Source of the DNA: a virus
Reading direction: 5' to 3' (one strand)
IMG/VR virus record: IMGVR_UViG_3300007735_000869
Location: 1-44,387 of that record
Length of the DNA: 44,387 bases
How positions within the stretch are numbered: the stretch's first letter is position 1; every line of letters begins with the position of its first letter. The translations under genes and the position numbers were made by a program. The notes below the pieces were generated by a model, which saw nothing but the letters and a program-made list of their open reading frames with translations, was not told where the DNA came from and did not search any database. This document shows positions 5,668 to 14,119 of the stretch, in pieces.

Positions 5668-6550
5668 TATAGATTGGGCAACTCAGAAAGGAATCAGTTA
5701 TTCTCAGTACTCTTTATATAATCAATGTCAACACAGGTGGTATTTACAATATGCTAAGAAGATCAAGGTTTTCGAACCTTCGATGCATCTCGTCTTTGGT
5801 ACAGCATTTCATGAAACTCTACAAGAGTACATTAGAGTTATGTACGAGCAGTCTGCTAAAGCCGCAAATTCCATAGATCTAGAAACTTTTCTCAAAGAGA
5901 AAATGCTCGAGAGCTATAAAGAGATATATGACAACAATGGCAATGTGCACTTCGCTAAACCTGAAGATTTTAAAGATTTCATAACAGACGGAACCACTCT
6001 ATTAAATTGGATAAAATCTAAAAGATCCAGATACTTTAGTTTAAAAGGAGTAGAACTGAAAGGAATAGAAATACCAGTGAAAGGTCTAATATCAGAAGAC
6101 GCTCCAAATATATTCATGATAGGCGCTATAGATCTCGTATTCTATGATAAACGAGATGGCAAATATACTATATATGATATAAAAACATCTACTCGTGGTT
6201 GGTCAGAAATGGATAAGCGCGATCAAACTAAAATCAATCAAATACTTTTATACAAACACTATTATTCGAAACTTGTTAAAGTGGACTTAGATAAAGTAGA
6301 TGTGAAGTTTTTCATAGTCAAAAGAAAGCCTTACGAAAATCCTGATTTTCCTACCCATAGAGTGCAGGAGTTTGTTCCTGCTAACGGAAGTAAAAAAATA
6401 GAGAAAGCTGTTAATTCTTTTAAAGAGTTTATAGGAAGCTGCTATAACGCTTCTGGAGATTTATTAGAGAGAACGTACGAAAAAAATCTATCAGCTTGTA
6501 AATATTGTCCTTTCAATAACAAACCTGAACTTTGTAATCGCAACCAATAA
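5645..6550 (+). CDS. RecB/Cas4-like PD-(D/E)XK nuclease with a probable Fe-S cluster, 301 aa
   Basis: Motifs appear in order: YSLYNQCQHRWYLQY near the N-terminus, GTAFHETLQEY (motif with conserved His), MIGAIDLVFYD and YDIKTS (the D...DxK nuclease core, about residues 158-180), then a C-terminal CKYCPF...C set. One N-terminal Cys plus three C-terminal Cys is the 4Fe-4S arrangement of Cas4, AddB and Dna2-type nucleases. It may process DNA ends in phage recombination or replication. The start is a GTG overlapping the previous gene by 23 bases; this start is likely but not certain. No Cas genes or CRISPR array are nearby. Confidence 0.8.
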   Translation: MAPKQNYDIDWATQKGISYSQYSLYNQCQHRWYLQYAKKIKVFEPSMHLVFGTAFHETLQEYIRVMYEQSAKAANSIDLETFLKEKMLESYKEIYDNNGNVHFAKPEDFKDFITDGTTLLNWIKSKRSRYFSLKGVELKGIEIPVKGLISEDAPNIFMIGAIDLVFYDKRDGKYTIYDIKTSTRGWSEMDKRDQTKINQILLYKHYYSKLVKVDLDKVDVKFFIVKRKPYENPDFPTHRVQEFVPANGSKKIEKAVNSFKEFIGSCYNASGDLLERTYEKNLSACKYCPFNNKPELCNRNQ

Positions 6551-6580
6551 AATTTATTTTTTATTTATGTATATATAATC

Positions 6581-6600
6581 TATATTTATGTATATTTATA
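6581..6600 (+). promoter_or_regulatory. Tandem TATATTTAT promoter-like boxes
   Basis: Two adjacent copies, TATATTTATG and TATATTTATA, lie 13-32 bases before the ribbon-helix-helix gene at 6613. They match the recurrent box of this window. The upstream stretch 6551-6580 is almost entirely A/T. Confidence 0.4.
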
Positions 6601-6612
6601 ATAAAGATAAAT

Positions 6613-6828
6613 ATGGAAACTAAAAAAAGAGTAATCACATCGGTAAAGATTCCCGATAACTTATACGAAGATTTTAAAATTATGAACGTAAGAACAAAAA
6701 TGAACTTACAAGATTTGGTAGAAAGAACTATATTCCTTTATTTAACAGAAAATAAATTTAGAGAAATGGTACACAACCAATTCAATACATACTATACAGG
6801 ATCAGACATTTTAAACGCAATAAAATAA
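6613..6828 (+). CDS. Ribbon-helix-helix DNA-binding protein, 71 aa
   Basis: The N-terminal strand KRVITSVKIP followed by NLYEDFKIMNVRTK and NLQDLVERTIFLYL gives the strand-helix-helix order of Arc/CopG-type repressors. In these, the strand of a dimer reads the DNA major groove. The gene has its own tandem promoter-like box and sits six bases before the first glycan gene. It could regulate the large glycan cluster or its own promoter. The target is not known. Confidence 0.68.
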   Translation: METKKRVITSVKIPDNLYEDFKIMNVRTKMNLQDLVERTIFLYLTENKFREMVHNQFNTYYTGSDILNAIK

Positions 6829-6833
6829 AGTAA

Positions 6834-8276
6834 ATGATAAACGGTTATATCCCACAAAAAGACAGAAAAAAAATACTCTTGCTTTGCGACGATATTCGAA
6901 TGACTTCTGGAATATCTACAGTTGCAAGAGAACTAGTAGTAGGAACTTCTCACGTATTTAATTGGGTAAATCTTGGTGGAGCAATAAACCACCCAGATCA
7001 TGGAAAGAGATTAGATATATCTCAAGATACAGGAAACATCATTGGAATACAAGATGCTTCTGTTTTCTTATATCCGTGCAATGGATACGGTTCACCAGAA
7101 ATAGTGAGACAATTGATAGACGTAGAAAAGCCAGATGCTCTAATGTTTTTTACAGACCCAAGGTATTGGATATGGTTATTTCAAATGGAAAACGAAATTA
7201 GAAAAAATATCCCAATGATATACTTAAATATTTGGGACGATTTACCTGCTCCACTATACAATAAATCCTATTACGAATCTTGCGATACGTTATTCGCAAT
7301 ATCTAAACAAACGGAAAATATAAATAGATTAGTACTTGGAGACTTAGCAAAAGATAAAATTATTAAGTATTTGCCTCACGGAATAAACGAAAAGTTTTTC
7401 TATCCTATAAACGATTACATGAAAGAGGAAAGTGAGAAACTAGATCAAATGAGAACAAAACTTTTCGGAGACGATAAACCAGATTTCACTGTTTTCTACA
7501 ACGCTAGAAATATAAGGAGAAAGTGTTTACCAGATCTAATAGCTGGATATGCTCAATTTTGTGACATGATTGGCAAAGACGCCGCTAAAAAATGCAGATT
7601 GCTAATGCATACGGATCCTATGGACGAAAATGGAACCGATTTACCTGCTGTTATAGATTTGATCTGCGATCCAGAATATCAAAAAACTGTATTCTCAGCA
7701 GGAAGAACATCTACTCAAGACATAAATTTAATGTACAATCTGTGCGATGTAACGGCACTAATATCCTCAAACGAAGGTTGGGGACTGTCTTTAACTGAAG
7801 CAATGATGTGCGGAAAAATGATTATTGCAAACGTAACAGGCGGAATGCAAGATCAGATGAGATTCGAAGACGAAAAAGGAAATTGGATTAATTTCGATGA
7901 AAAATTCCCATCTAATCATTTTGGAAAATATAAAAAATGTGGAGAATGGGCAATACCCGTATTTCCATCAAATATGAGTCTAGTAGGATCTATACCTACC
8001 CCGTATATTTGGGACGATAGAGCTGATTTTAGAGATATAGCAAACGCGATTAAAGAAGTTTATGATCTAACACCAGAGGAGAGACACAGAAGAGGAATGA
8101 GCGCAAGAGATTGGGTTCAGTCAGATGAATCAAACATGAGCGCAAGAAGAATGTGTCAAACTTTTGTTTCAACAGTAAACGAAACTTTAAGCGGTTTCAA
8201 AAAAAGATCCTCTTTCGATCTAATAAAAATTGAAAAACTACCAAGAAAAAAACTAACACACCCATTAACATACTAA
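6834..8276 (+). CDS. GT-B glycosyltransferase, GT4-like, 480 aa
   Basis: The N-terminal Rossmann-like half begins KKILLLCDDIRMTSGIST. The C-terminal half holds NEGWGLSLTEAMMCGK, the E-x7-E motif that binds the nucleotide-sugar donor in GT4 and related families. Near the middle, VFYNARNIRRKCLPDL is the usual 'grN..kg...' segment. It would transfer a sugar from a nucleotide donor to a growing glycan in the cytoplasm; no membrane segment is present. It is the first gene of the glycan cluster and ends one base before the next glycosyltransferase. Confidence 0.85.
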   Translation: MINGYIPQKDRKKILLLCDDIRMTSGISTVARELVVGTSHVFNWVNLGGAINHPDHGKRLDISQDTGNIIGIQDASVFLYPCNGYGSPEIVRQLIDVEKPDALMFFTDPRYWIWLFQMENEIRKNIPMIYLNIWDDLPAPLYNKSYYESCDTLFAISKQTENINRLVLGDLAKDKIIKYLPHGINEKFFYPINDYMKEESEKLDQMRTKLFGDDKPDFTVFYNARNIRRKCLPDLIAGYAQFCDMIGKDAAKKCRLLMHTDPMDENGTDLPAVIDLICDPEYQKTVFSAGRTSTQDINLMYNLCDVTALISSNEGWGLSLTEAMMCGKMIIANVTGGMQDQMRFEDEKGNWINFDEKFPSNHFGKYKKCGEWAIPVFPSNMSLVGSIPTPYIWDDRADFRDIANAIKEVYDLTPEERHRRGMSARDWVQSDESNMSARRMCQTFVSTVNETLSGFKKRSSFDLIKIEKLPRKKLTHPLTY

Positions 8277-8277
8277 T

Positions 8278-9585
8278 ATGAATAAACAATATTGCGTTAT
8301 TTCCTGCCCGATAGACACCTATTCAGGTTATGGAGCAAGATCAAGAGATTTCGTAAAAGCAATTTACGAATTAAAAAAAGAAGATTGGACAATTGAAATT
8401 CTATCTCAAAGATGGGGAGCGACTCCTTGGAATTATATAAAAGAGAACTCAAAAGATTGGAGTTTTTTGGAGCCTCTTATAAATAAAACAGGACAGATAA
8501 CACAACAGCCAGACATTTGGATTCAAGTAACAATTCCTAATGAATTTCAACCAATAGGAAAATTCAATATAGGAGTTACTGCCGGAATAGAAACAACTCT
8601 ATGTCACGCTTCTTGGTTAGATGGACTAAATAGAATGAATCTAAACTTTGTCTCATCAGAACACGCCAAATCAGTTTTTAAGAATACGTTTTTTGAAGAA
8701 AAGAATCAACAAGGTCAAGTCGTAAGACAAATAAAATTAGAGAAACCAGTAGAAGTGCTTTTTGAAGGAGTGGATTTAAATAAGTATTTTCATATCGAAG
8801 AAAAAGATTTGCAAAAAACAGAAATATTAGAAAGTTTAAATAGCATCAAAGAATCTTTTTGTTATTTGTTTGTTGGACATTGGTTGCAAGGAGAAATAGG
8901 CGAAGACAGAAAAAATGTTGCACTAATGTTAAAAACATTCTTAGAAACTTTTAAAGGCAAAAAAAATAAGCCTGCGTTAATAATGAAAACGTCTGGAGCT
9001 GGATCTAGTATCATGGATCGTGATGAAATTCTCAAAAAGATAGATATAATAAGAAACTTTATTGGTGATAAAGATTTGCCCAATGTATATCTTCTTCATG
9101 GAGATATGTTCGATGAAGATATGAATATATTATATAATCATCCAAAAGTAAAAGCTATGGTGAATCTGACAAAAGGAGAGGGATTTGGAAGACCTCTGTT
9201 AGAATTCAGTTTATCTAAAAAACCAATTATAGCTTCAAATTGGTCTGGCCATGTAGATTTTTTATCTGATGATTTTTGTTGCTTAGTTAATGGAGAAGTA
9301 AAACAAATACATCCATCAGCAGTTGTAGAGAATATGTTAATCCCAGAATCAGGTTGGTTTTCTGCAAATTTAGGAGAAGCGAAATATTATTTGAAAGATG
9401 TTTTTGAAGACTATGAAAAATATTTGGAAAAAGCAAAAAGACAAGCTTATAAATCAAAAATACAATTCTCGTTAGACAAAATGAAAGATTTATTGGCTAT
9501 TAATTTAGAAGTCATTCCTAAAAAAGTAGAATTAAAACTTCCTACTCTTAAAAAAATAGAATTACCTAAACTTAAAAAACTTTAA
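8278..9585 (+). CDS. GT-B glycosyltransferase, GT4-like, 435 aa
   Basis: A second GT-B enzyme. The N-terminus has GYGARSRDFVKAI, typical of the acceptor-domain start. The C-terminal domain contains GEGFGRPLLEFSLSKKPII, an E-x7-E donor-site motif, followed by ASNWSGHVDFL. It ends in a repetitive Lys/Leu/Pro tail (about residues 418-435, with K-L-P-T-L-K-K-I-E-L-P-K-L-K-K-L) that may be an interaction peptide. Donor and acceptor cannot be told from sequence. Confidence 0.85.
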   Translation: MNKQYCVISCPIDTYSGYGARSRDFVKAIYELKKEDWTIEILSQRWGATPWNYIKENSKDWSFLEPLINKTGQITQQPDIWIQVTIPNEFQPIGKFNIGVTAGIETTLCHASWLDGLNRMNLNFVSSEHAKSVFKNTFFEEKNQQGQVVRQIKLEKPVEVLFEGVDLNKYFHIEEKDLQKTEILESLNSIKESFCYLFVGHWLQGEIGEDRKNVALMLKTFLETFKGKKNKPALIMKTSGAGSSIMDRDEILKKIDIIRNFIGDKDLPNVYLLHGDMFDEDMNILYNHPKVKAMVNLTKGEGFGRPLLEFSLSKKPIIASNWSGHVDFLSDDFCCLVNGEVKQIHPSAVVENMLIPESGWFSANLGEAKYYLKDVFEDYEKYLEKAKRQAYKSKIQFSLDKMKDLLAINLEVIPKKVELKLPTLKKIELPKLKKL

Positions 9586-9586
9586 T

Positions 9587-9856
9587 ATGACTGAAAAAGA
9601 ATTCGTAACATGGTTCAAAGGTTTCGTATCAGCAGCCAACACTTTCAATATAACTCCAAAACAATGGGATTCTATTTGCGAACAATTAGAGAAAGTTAAA
9701 GAGATTAATGAGGAATCAAAAAGTTATAGTAGATATATGTTAGATATAGATACGAGTAATAGTAATTGGACTAGCACAACCATAACTAATGCAGATAGAA
9801 ATAACGTATCATATAAAAAAGATAATTTAGAAACAAAAACTATTTTAAATGACTGA
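9587..9856 (+). CDS. Hypothetical protein, 89 aa
   Basis: A small protein opening with a helical segment (EKEFVTWFKGFVSAAN, then ITPKQWDSICEQLEKV) and ending in a low-complexity Ser/Thr/Asn-rich tail. The N-terminal pattern is common in small phage proteins, but I cannot name its function. It starts one base after a glycosyltransferase and overlaps the following zinc-ribbon gene by eight bases, so it is part of the operon. Confidence 0.68.
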   Translation: MTEKEFVTWFKGFVSAANTFNITPKQWDSICEQLEKVKEINEESKSYSRYMLDIDTSNSNWTSTTITNADRNNVSYKKDNLETKTILND

Positions 9857-10298
9857 TAAAATTATAGACTGCCCAAATTGTAAAGAGAAGGCTTGTTGCT
9901 ATCAGACCCCTATAAATGAATTTCATAATTCATACGCTTGTTTCGGATGCGGATTTACCACAAATGATTTAATGATAGATGGAGAATTTAATTTTGAAGA
10001 GTTCGAATCTACGCTTCCCGAACTATATAAAGATTTAAAAAATAAAGATCACGAAGGTAGGATATGGTATCCTCAAGCAATTAATATTCTAGAGAAAGGA
10101 ACCGTTTTTGCTAATGGAAAATCAAAAACAAATTGGCAGTGGTCCGCGATCAAAACCGTAGAATTAACAGAAGAAGAAAAACAAAATCCAAAATTTAAAG
10201 GTCAAGCGTATAAATCAGATTCAAAAACTTTAGAAAATTTCGGAACAGATTTTATAGAAGCTTGTGACTATATAGGTTTTTTTGATATAAAAAAATAA
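9849..10298 (+). CDS. Zinc-ribbon protein, 149 aa
   Basis: An N-terminal ribbon is formed by CPNC (about residues 8-11) and CFGC (about 31-34), with an extra KACCYQ between them. The rest is an acidic linker (EFNFEEFESTLPELYKDL) and a C-terminal region with WYPQAINILEKGTVF. Proteins of this layout are found in large phages without known function. It is unusual to find one among glycosyltransferases; it might regulate or bridge components rather than make sugar. Confidence 0.68.
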   Translation: MTDKIIDCPNCKEKACCYQTPINEFHNSYACFGCGFTTNDLMIDGEFNFEEFESTLPELYKDLKNKDHEGRIWYPQAINILEKGTVFANGKSKTNWQWSAIKTVELTEEEKQNPKFKGQAYKSDSKTLENFGTDFIEACDYIGFFDIKK

Positions 10299-10304
10299 AT
10301 TTCA

Positions 10305-10925
10305 ATGCCATCAATAAGTTATGCAATACCCGTATGCAATGAGCATAGAGAGTTAGATAAATTACTTTCACTACTAATTGAATATAAACGATCGCAAGAC
10401 GAAATAGTAGTTCAATGCGATTTGGGAAACACAACTAGAGAAGTTTATGAAATTATTGAAAAATATAAATTGCATATAAAAGTTTTAGAGTTTGCATTAA
10501 AAGGAAATTTTGCAGCATTTAAAAATAATTTAAAAGAAAATTGCACAGGAGCTTGGATATTTCAAATAGACGCAGACGAACTATTACACGAAGAATTTTT
10601 ACAGCATCTTCCTCAAATTTTAAGAGATAATCCTACTGTAGAACTTTTCTGTTTACCAAGAATTAATACTGTCGAAGGCTTAACTCAAGAGCATATTGCA
10701 AAATGGAGATGGAACGTCAATGAAAAAGGATGGGTAAATTTCCCCGATATACAAACTAGAATAATTCAAAATTCTCCAAAAATACAATGGGTTGGTAAAG
10801 TTCATGAAGTAATCTATGGACATAGATCTCAAGCAGTTCTACCCATACAAGAAGAATATTGTATACTACACCATAAACATATAAGACGCCAAGAAGTGCA
10901 AAATACATTATATTCAATGATATGA
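10305..10925 (+). CDS. GT2-like glycosyltransferase, short, 206 aa
   Basis: The N-terminus SISYAIPVCNEHRELDKLLSLL is the start of a GT-A/GT2 nucleotide-binding fold, and FQIDADELLHEEFL holds the D-x-D metal-binding motif. The segment KWRWNVNEKGWVNFPDIQTRI, followed by a His before GHRS and HHKHIR, resembles WaaE/KdtX-type lipid-A-core glucosyltransferases. At 206 aa it is shorter than the family norm but looks complete. The stop overlaps the gmd start by four bases. Confidence 0.8.
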   Translation: MPSISYAIPVCNEHRELDKLLSLLIEYKRSQDEIVVQCDLGNTTREVYEIIEKYKLHIKVLEFALKGNFAAFKNNLKENCTGAWIFQIDADELLHEEFLQHLPQILRDNPTVELFCLPRINTVEGLTQEHIAKWRWNVNEKGWVNFPDIQTRIIQNSPKIQWVGKVHEVIYGHRSQAVLPIQEEYCILHHKHIRRQEVQNTLYSMI

Positions 10926-11893
10926 AAAAAGCATTAATAACTGGAATAAACGGACAAGACGGATCATACCTAGCAGAGTATCTAATCGAAATAGGATACG
11001 AAGTCCACGGTATTTTAAAAAGAAATTCTGTAGCAGAAAATCAAACAGCGAGATTGGATAACATATTTGATAAATTGAATTTACACTACGCTGATATGAC
11101 AGATATATCATCTTTATATAGAGTAATAAATCAAGTTAAACCTGACGAGATATATAATTTAGCGGCTCAATCTCACGTTAGAATATCCTTCGATCAGCCT
11201 ATATATACTGTAAATGCAACTGGTGTCAGTGTTCTTAATTTATTAGAAGCGGTAAAAGAAATAGATCCATCTATAAAAATATATCAAGCGTCGTCTTCTG
11301 AAATGTTTGGGAACTCTATAGATAAAGACGGTTATCAAAGAGAAACAACTCCCATGAATCCAGTGTCTCCTTACGGATGCGCAAAAGTTTTTGCCTATAA
11401 TATAAGTAGAAACTACAGACATTCATATAACATGTTTATATCTAACGGAATACTATTTAATCATGAGAGTCCTAGAAGAGGTACTAACTTCGTAACAAAT
11501 AAAGTATGTAAAGAAGCTGTAAAAATAAAATTGGGATTATCTAACGAGTTAAAATTAGGCAATTTAAATGCAACTAGAGATTGGGGACATGCAAAAGATT
11601 ATGTTAAAGCAATGCATCAAATTCTGCAATTAGATAAACCTGACGATTTTATATGCGCTACTGGAATATCTCACTCTGTTCAAGAACTTTGTGAATATGT
11701 GTTTACAGCATTGGATCTAGATTGGAAGAATTACGTAAAACAAGACGAAAAATTTTTAAGACCTGAGGAATTAAATGATCTCAAAGGAGATGCATCAAAA
11801 TTGATTGGTTCTACTGGTTGGAAACCGACATATACTTTCAAATCCATGTTATTGGAAATGATTAATTATTGGATAAAACATTACGAAAAATGA
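10922..11893 (+). CDS. gmd: GDP-mannose 4,6-dehydratase
   Basis: Converts GDP-D-mannose to GDP-4-keto-6-deoxy-D-mannose, the first step to GDP-L-fucose and related sugars. The NADP-binding motif TGINGQDGSYLAEYL, the conserved HGILKRNS, YNLAAQSHVRISFDQP, SSSEMFG, and the active-site YxxxK (YGCAKVFAYN) are all present, as is the NHESPRRGTNFVT stretch typical of Gmd. At 323 aa it is slightly shorter than many homologues. It overlaps the next gene as ATGA, making a gmd-fcl pair. Confidence 0.94.
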   Translation: MKKALITGINGQDGSYLAEYLIEIGYEVHGILKRNSVAENQTARLDNIFDKLNLHYADMTDISSLYRVINQVKPDEIYNLAAQSHVRISFDQPIYTVNATGVSVLNLLEAVKEIDPSIKIYQASSSEMFGNSIDKDGYQRETTPMNPVSPYGCAKVFAYNISRNYRHSYNMFISNGILFNHESPRRGTNFVTNKVCKEAVKIKLGLSNELKLGNLNATRDWGHAKDYVKAMHQILQLDKPDDFICATGISHSVQELCEYVFTALDLDWKNYVKQDEKFLRPEELNDLKGDASKLIGSTGWKPTYTFKSMLLEMINYWIKHYEK

Positions 11894-12795
11894 GTAAAAT
11901 ATTAATAACAGGAGGAACTGGGTTAATCGGTTCCGCTTTTAAACAAGGGAAAAAAGTTGGATCTAAAGATTATGATCTTAGAGATCAATATCAAACAAAC
12001 CAAATGCTTTCAGATAACGATCCAGACATAGTCATTCATACAGCAGCCAAAGTAGGAGGAATTGGAGCAAATATGCAATATCCTGCCGATTTTTATTATG
12101 ATAATATAATGATGAATACGAACGTTATAGAAAGTTCATTTCAACACGGAGTAAAAAAATTAGTTTGTTTTTTATCTACATGCGTATTTCCTGATAAAAT
12201 AGAATATCCTCTGACCGAAAATAAAATACATCAAGGAGAACCCCATACGAGTAATGCTCCGTACGCTTACGCAAAAAGAATGGCTGATGTTCAAATCCAA
12301 GCTTATAATAGTCAATATCAAACAAAATATTTTTCAGTTATTCCGTGTAACGTTTACGGAATTAATGATAATTTTGATTTACAAAATGGTCATGTGATAC
12401 CAATGTTAATACACAAGTGCTGGTTAGCAAAACAAAACAATATTCCTTTTGAAATTTGGGGAGATGGATCTGCTCTTAGAGAGTTTATTTTTGCAGAAGA
12501 CGTTGCGAATATAATTCTAAAATTAGTGGACACATACGATGGAATAGATCCAATTATAATATCCAATCCTCAAGAATATTCTATAAAGCAGGTAGTTGAA
12601 TTGATTGTAAAATATATGGAATTTGATGGAGATATTAAATGGCTTGCCGATAAGCCAAATGGACAGCATAGAAAGCCTTCATCAAATAAAAAATTATTGA
12701 GTGTAATAGGAGAATATAATTTCACTACTTTAGAAATAGGTTTAAAAAATACAATAGAATGGTTTAAATTGAATCATAACAAAATAAGGAAATAA
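11890..12795 (+). CDS. fcl: GDP-L-fucose synthase
   Basis: Epimerises and reduces GDP-4-keto-6-deoxy-mannose to GDP-L-fucose. It shows the Rossmann motif ITGGTGLIGSAF, the family's VGGIGANMQYPADFYYDNIMMN segment, SSTC-like LSTCVFPD, and the catalytic Y-x3-K in APYAYAKRM. The C-terminal half has GDGSALREFIFAEDVA, a substrate-binding hallmark. The start at 11890 overlaps the gmd stop and gives the usual N-terminus MSKILITGG; an upstream in-frame ATG at 11869 is less likely. With gmd it supplies the donor for the fucosyltransferase domains encoded at 20760. Confidence 0.93.
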   Translation: MSKILITGGTGLIGSAFKQGKKVGSKDYDLRDQYQTNQMLSDNDPDIVIHTAAKVGGIGANMQYPADFYYDNIMMNTNVIESSFQHGVKKLVCFLSTCVFPDKIEYPLTENKIHQGEPHTSNAPYAYAKRMADVQIQAYNSQYQTKYFSVIPCNVYGINDNFDLQNGHVIPMLIHKCWLAKQNNIPFEIWGDGSALREFIFAEDVANIILKLVDTYDGIDPIIISNPQEYSIKQVVELIVKYMEFDGDIKWLADKPNGQHRKPSSNKKLLSVIGEYNFTTLEIGLKNTIEWFKLNHNKIRK

Positions 12796-12805
12796 AATTA
12801 AAGTT

Positions 12806-14119
12806 ATGCAAGATATTATAAAATTAGTAGAAGAGTACATAAACAATAAACACTCTCAAAAAAAATGGGAAGCAGGTAAAGATTGGGTACAATACGCAGG
12901 TCCATATTTTAGTAGTGAAGAATATATAGCAGCTGTTAAAACTTTATTGGGAGAGTGGCTCGTATTAGGAGCAGAAGCAATTAAGTTTGAAAAAACATTT
13001 CCAGAGAAATTTGGTAAAAGATTTGGGTTATTAACAAATAGTGGATCAAGCGCCAACCTTCTTATGATGCTGGCGATGACATCTAAAAGAGGTAGAAATT
13101 TACCAAAAGGTACAAAAGTCATAACTCCTATTGCTGGATTTCCAACAACTATTAATCCTATTTTTCAAGTAGGATTTACTCCAATTTTTGTAGACATAGA
13201 ATTAGAAACTCTTAATTTAGATTTAGATCATGTAGAAAGAGTTTGTATAGAAAATCCTGATGCTAAGATAATAACATTTGCGCATGTTTTAGGAAATCCT
13301 CCAAACATGAATAAACTCATGAATATAGTAGAGAAATATAATTTAATTCTCTTAGAAGATTGTTGTGATGCTTTAGGATCTTTATATGATGGTAAAAAAT
13401 TAGGGTCTTTTGGAGAATTAGCTAGTTGTTCATTTTATCCAGCACACCATATTACTATGGGCGAAGGAGGATTTGTAGCAGCTAAAGATCAAAATACAGA
13501 AAGAATAATTAGAAGTTTTAGAGAATGGGGTAGAGGTTGCTATTGCGTAGGTAAACAAAACTTATTAGCAAACGGATCTTGTGATTGTAGATTTAATAAT
13601 TGGTTGCCTTCTCTTCCTGAAGATTTATTTGATCACAAATATGTTTACGAAGAAATTGGATATAATTTAAAACCGATTGAATTACAAGCTTCTATAGGGT
13701 TAGTGCAAATGAAAAAAATGAAAGAAATAGGAGAAAAGCGTAGAGAGAATTATTCTAATCTTTTTAAAGCATTCTCTAAATATGAGCAATATTTCCATTT
13801 ACATAAAGCACAAGAATTGTCGGATCCAGATTGGTTTGCGTTTCCAATTACTTTGAGAGATGATGCTCCATTTAAAAGATCAGACATATGTCAATTTTTA
13901 GAATCTAACAAAATTCAAACAAGACCATATTTTGCAGGAAATATAATGCTTCAACCAGCCTACGCAGGAATGATGGACCCAAAAGAAGTTATTGAAAAAT
14001 TCCCTATTGCCCGTAAAGTAACAACTGATACATTCTTTTTAGGAACAAGTCCAGTAATAAACAAAGAAAAAATAGATTACATAGAATCAATTCTAGATAA
14101 GTTTATATTGACATTATGA
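12806..14119 (+). CDS. RfbH-type PLP-dependent 3-dehydratase (DegT family), 437 aa
   Basis: DegT/DnrJ/EryC1 aminotransferase fold in which the Schiff-base lysine is replaced by histidine: SFYPAHHITMGEGG, His214. This is the mark of 3-dehydratases such as RfbH/E1 and ColD, which remove the C3 hydroxyl of 4-keto-6-deoxyhexoses. A C-Y-C (245/247) and C-D-C (259/261) pair sits where E1 enzymes bind their [2Fe-2S] cluster, favouring the RfbH branch. The length matches that family. RfbH normally works with a flavin/Fe-S reductase on CDP-sugars; neither that reductase nor a CDP-sugar pathway is visible nearby, so the substrate may be the GDP-sugar from gmd. The product would be a 3,6-dideoxy sugar. 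Confidence 0.88.
   Translation: MQDIIKLVEEYINNKHSQKKWEAGKDWVQYAGPYFSSEEYIAAVKTLLGEWLVLGAEAIKFEKTFPEKFGKRFGLLTNSGSSANLLMMLAMTSKRGRNLPKGTKVITPIAGFPTTINPIFQVGFTPIFVDIELETLNLDLDHVERVCIENPDAKIITFAHVLGNPPNMNKLMNIVEKYNLILLEDCCDALGSLYDGKKLGSFGELASCSFYPAHHITMGEGGFVAAKDQNTERIIRSFREWGRGCYCVGKQNLLANGSCDCRFNNWLPSLPEDLFDHKYVYEEIGYNLKPIELQASIGLVQMKKMKEIGEKRRENYSNLFKAFSKYEQYFHLHKAQELSDPDWFAFPITLRDDAPFKRSDICQFLESNKIQTRPYFAGNIMLQPAYAGMMDPKEVIEKFPIARKVTTDTFFLGTSPVINKEKIDYIESILDKFILTL

Noticed and set aside
6962-7798. Plus-strand frames inside the first glycosyltransferase (6962-7201 and 7592-7798)
   Set aside because: Out-of-frame shadows of a gene with clear motifs and no start context of their own.
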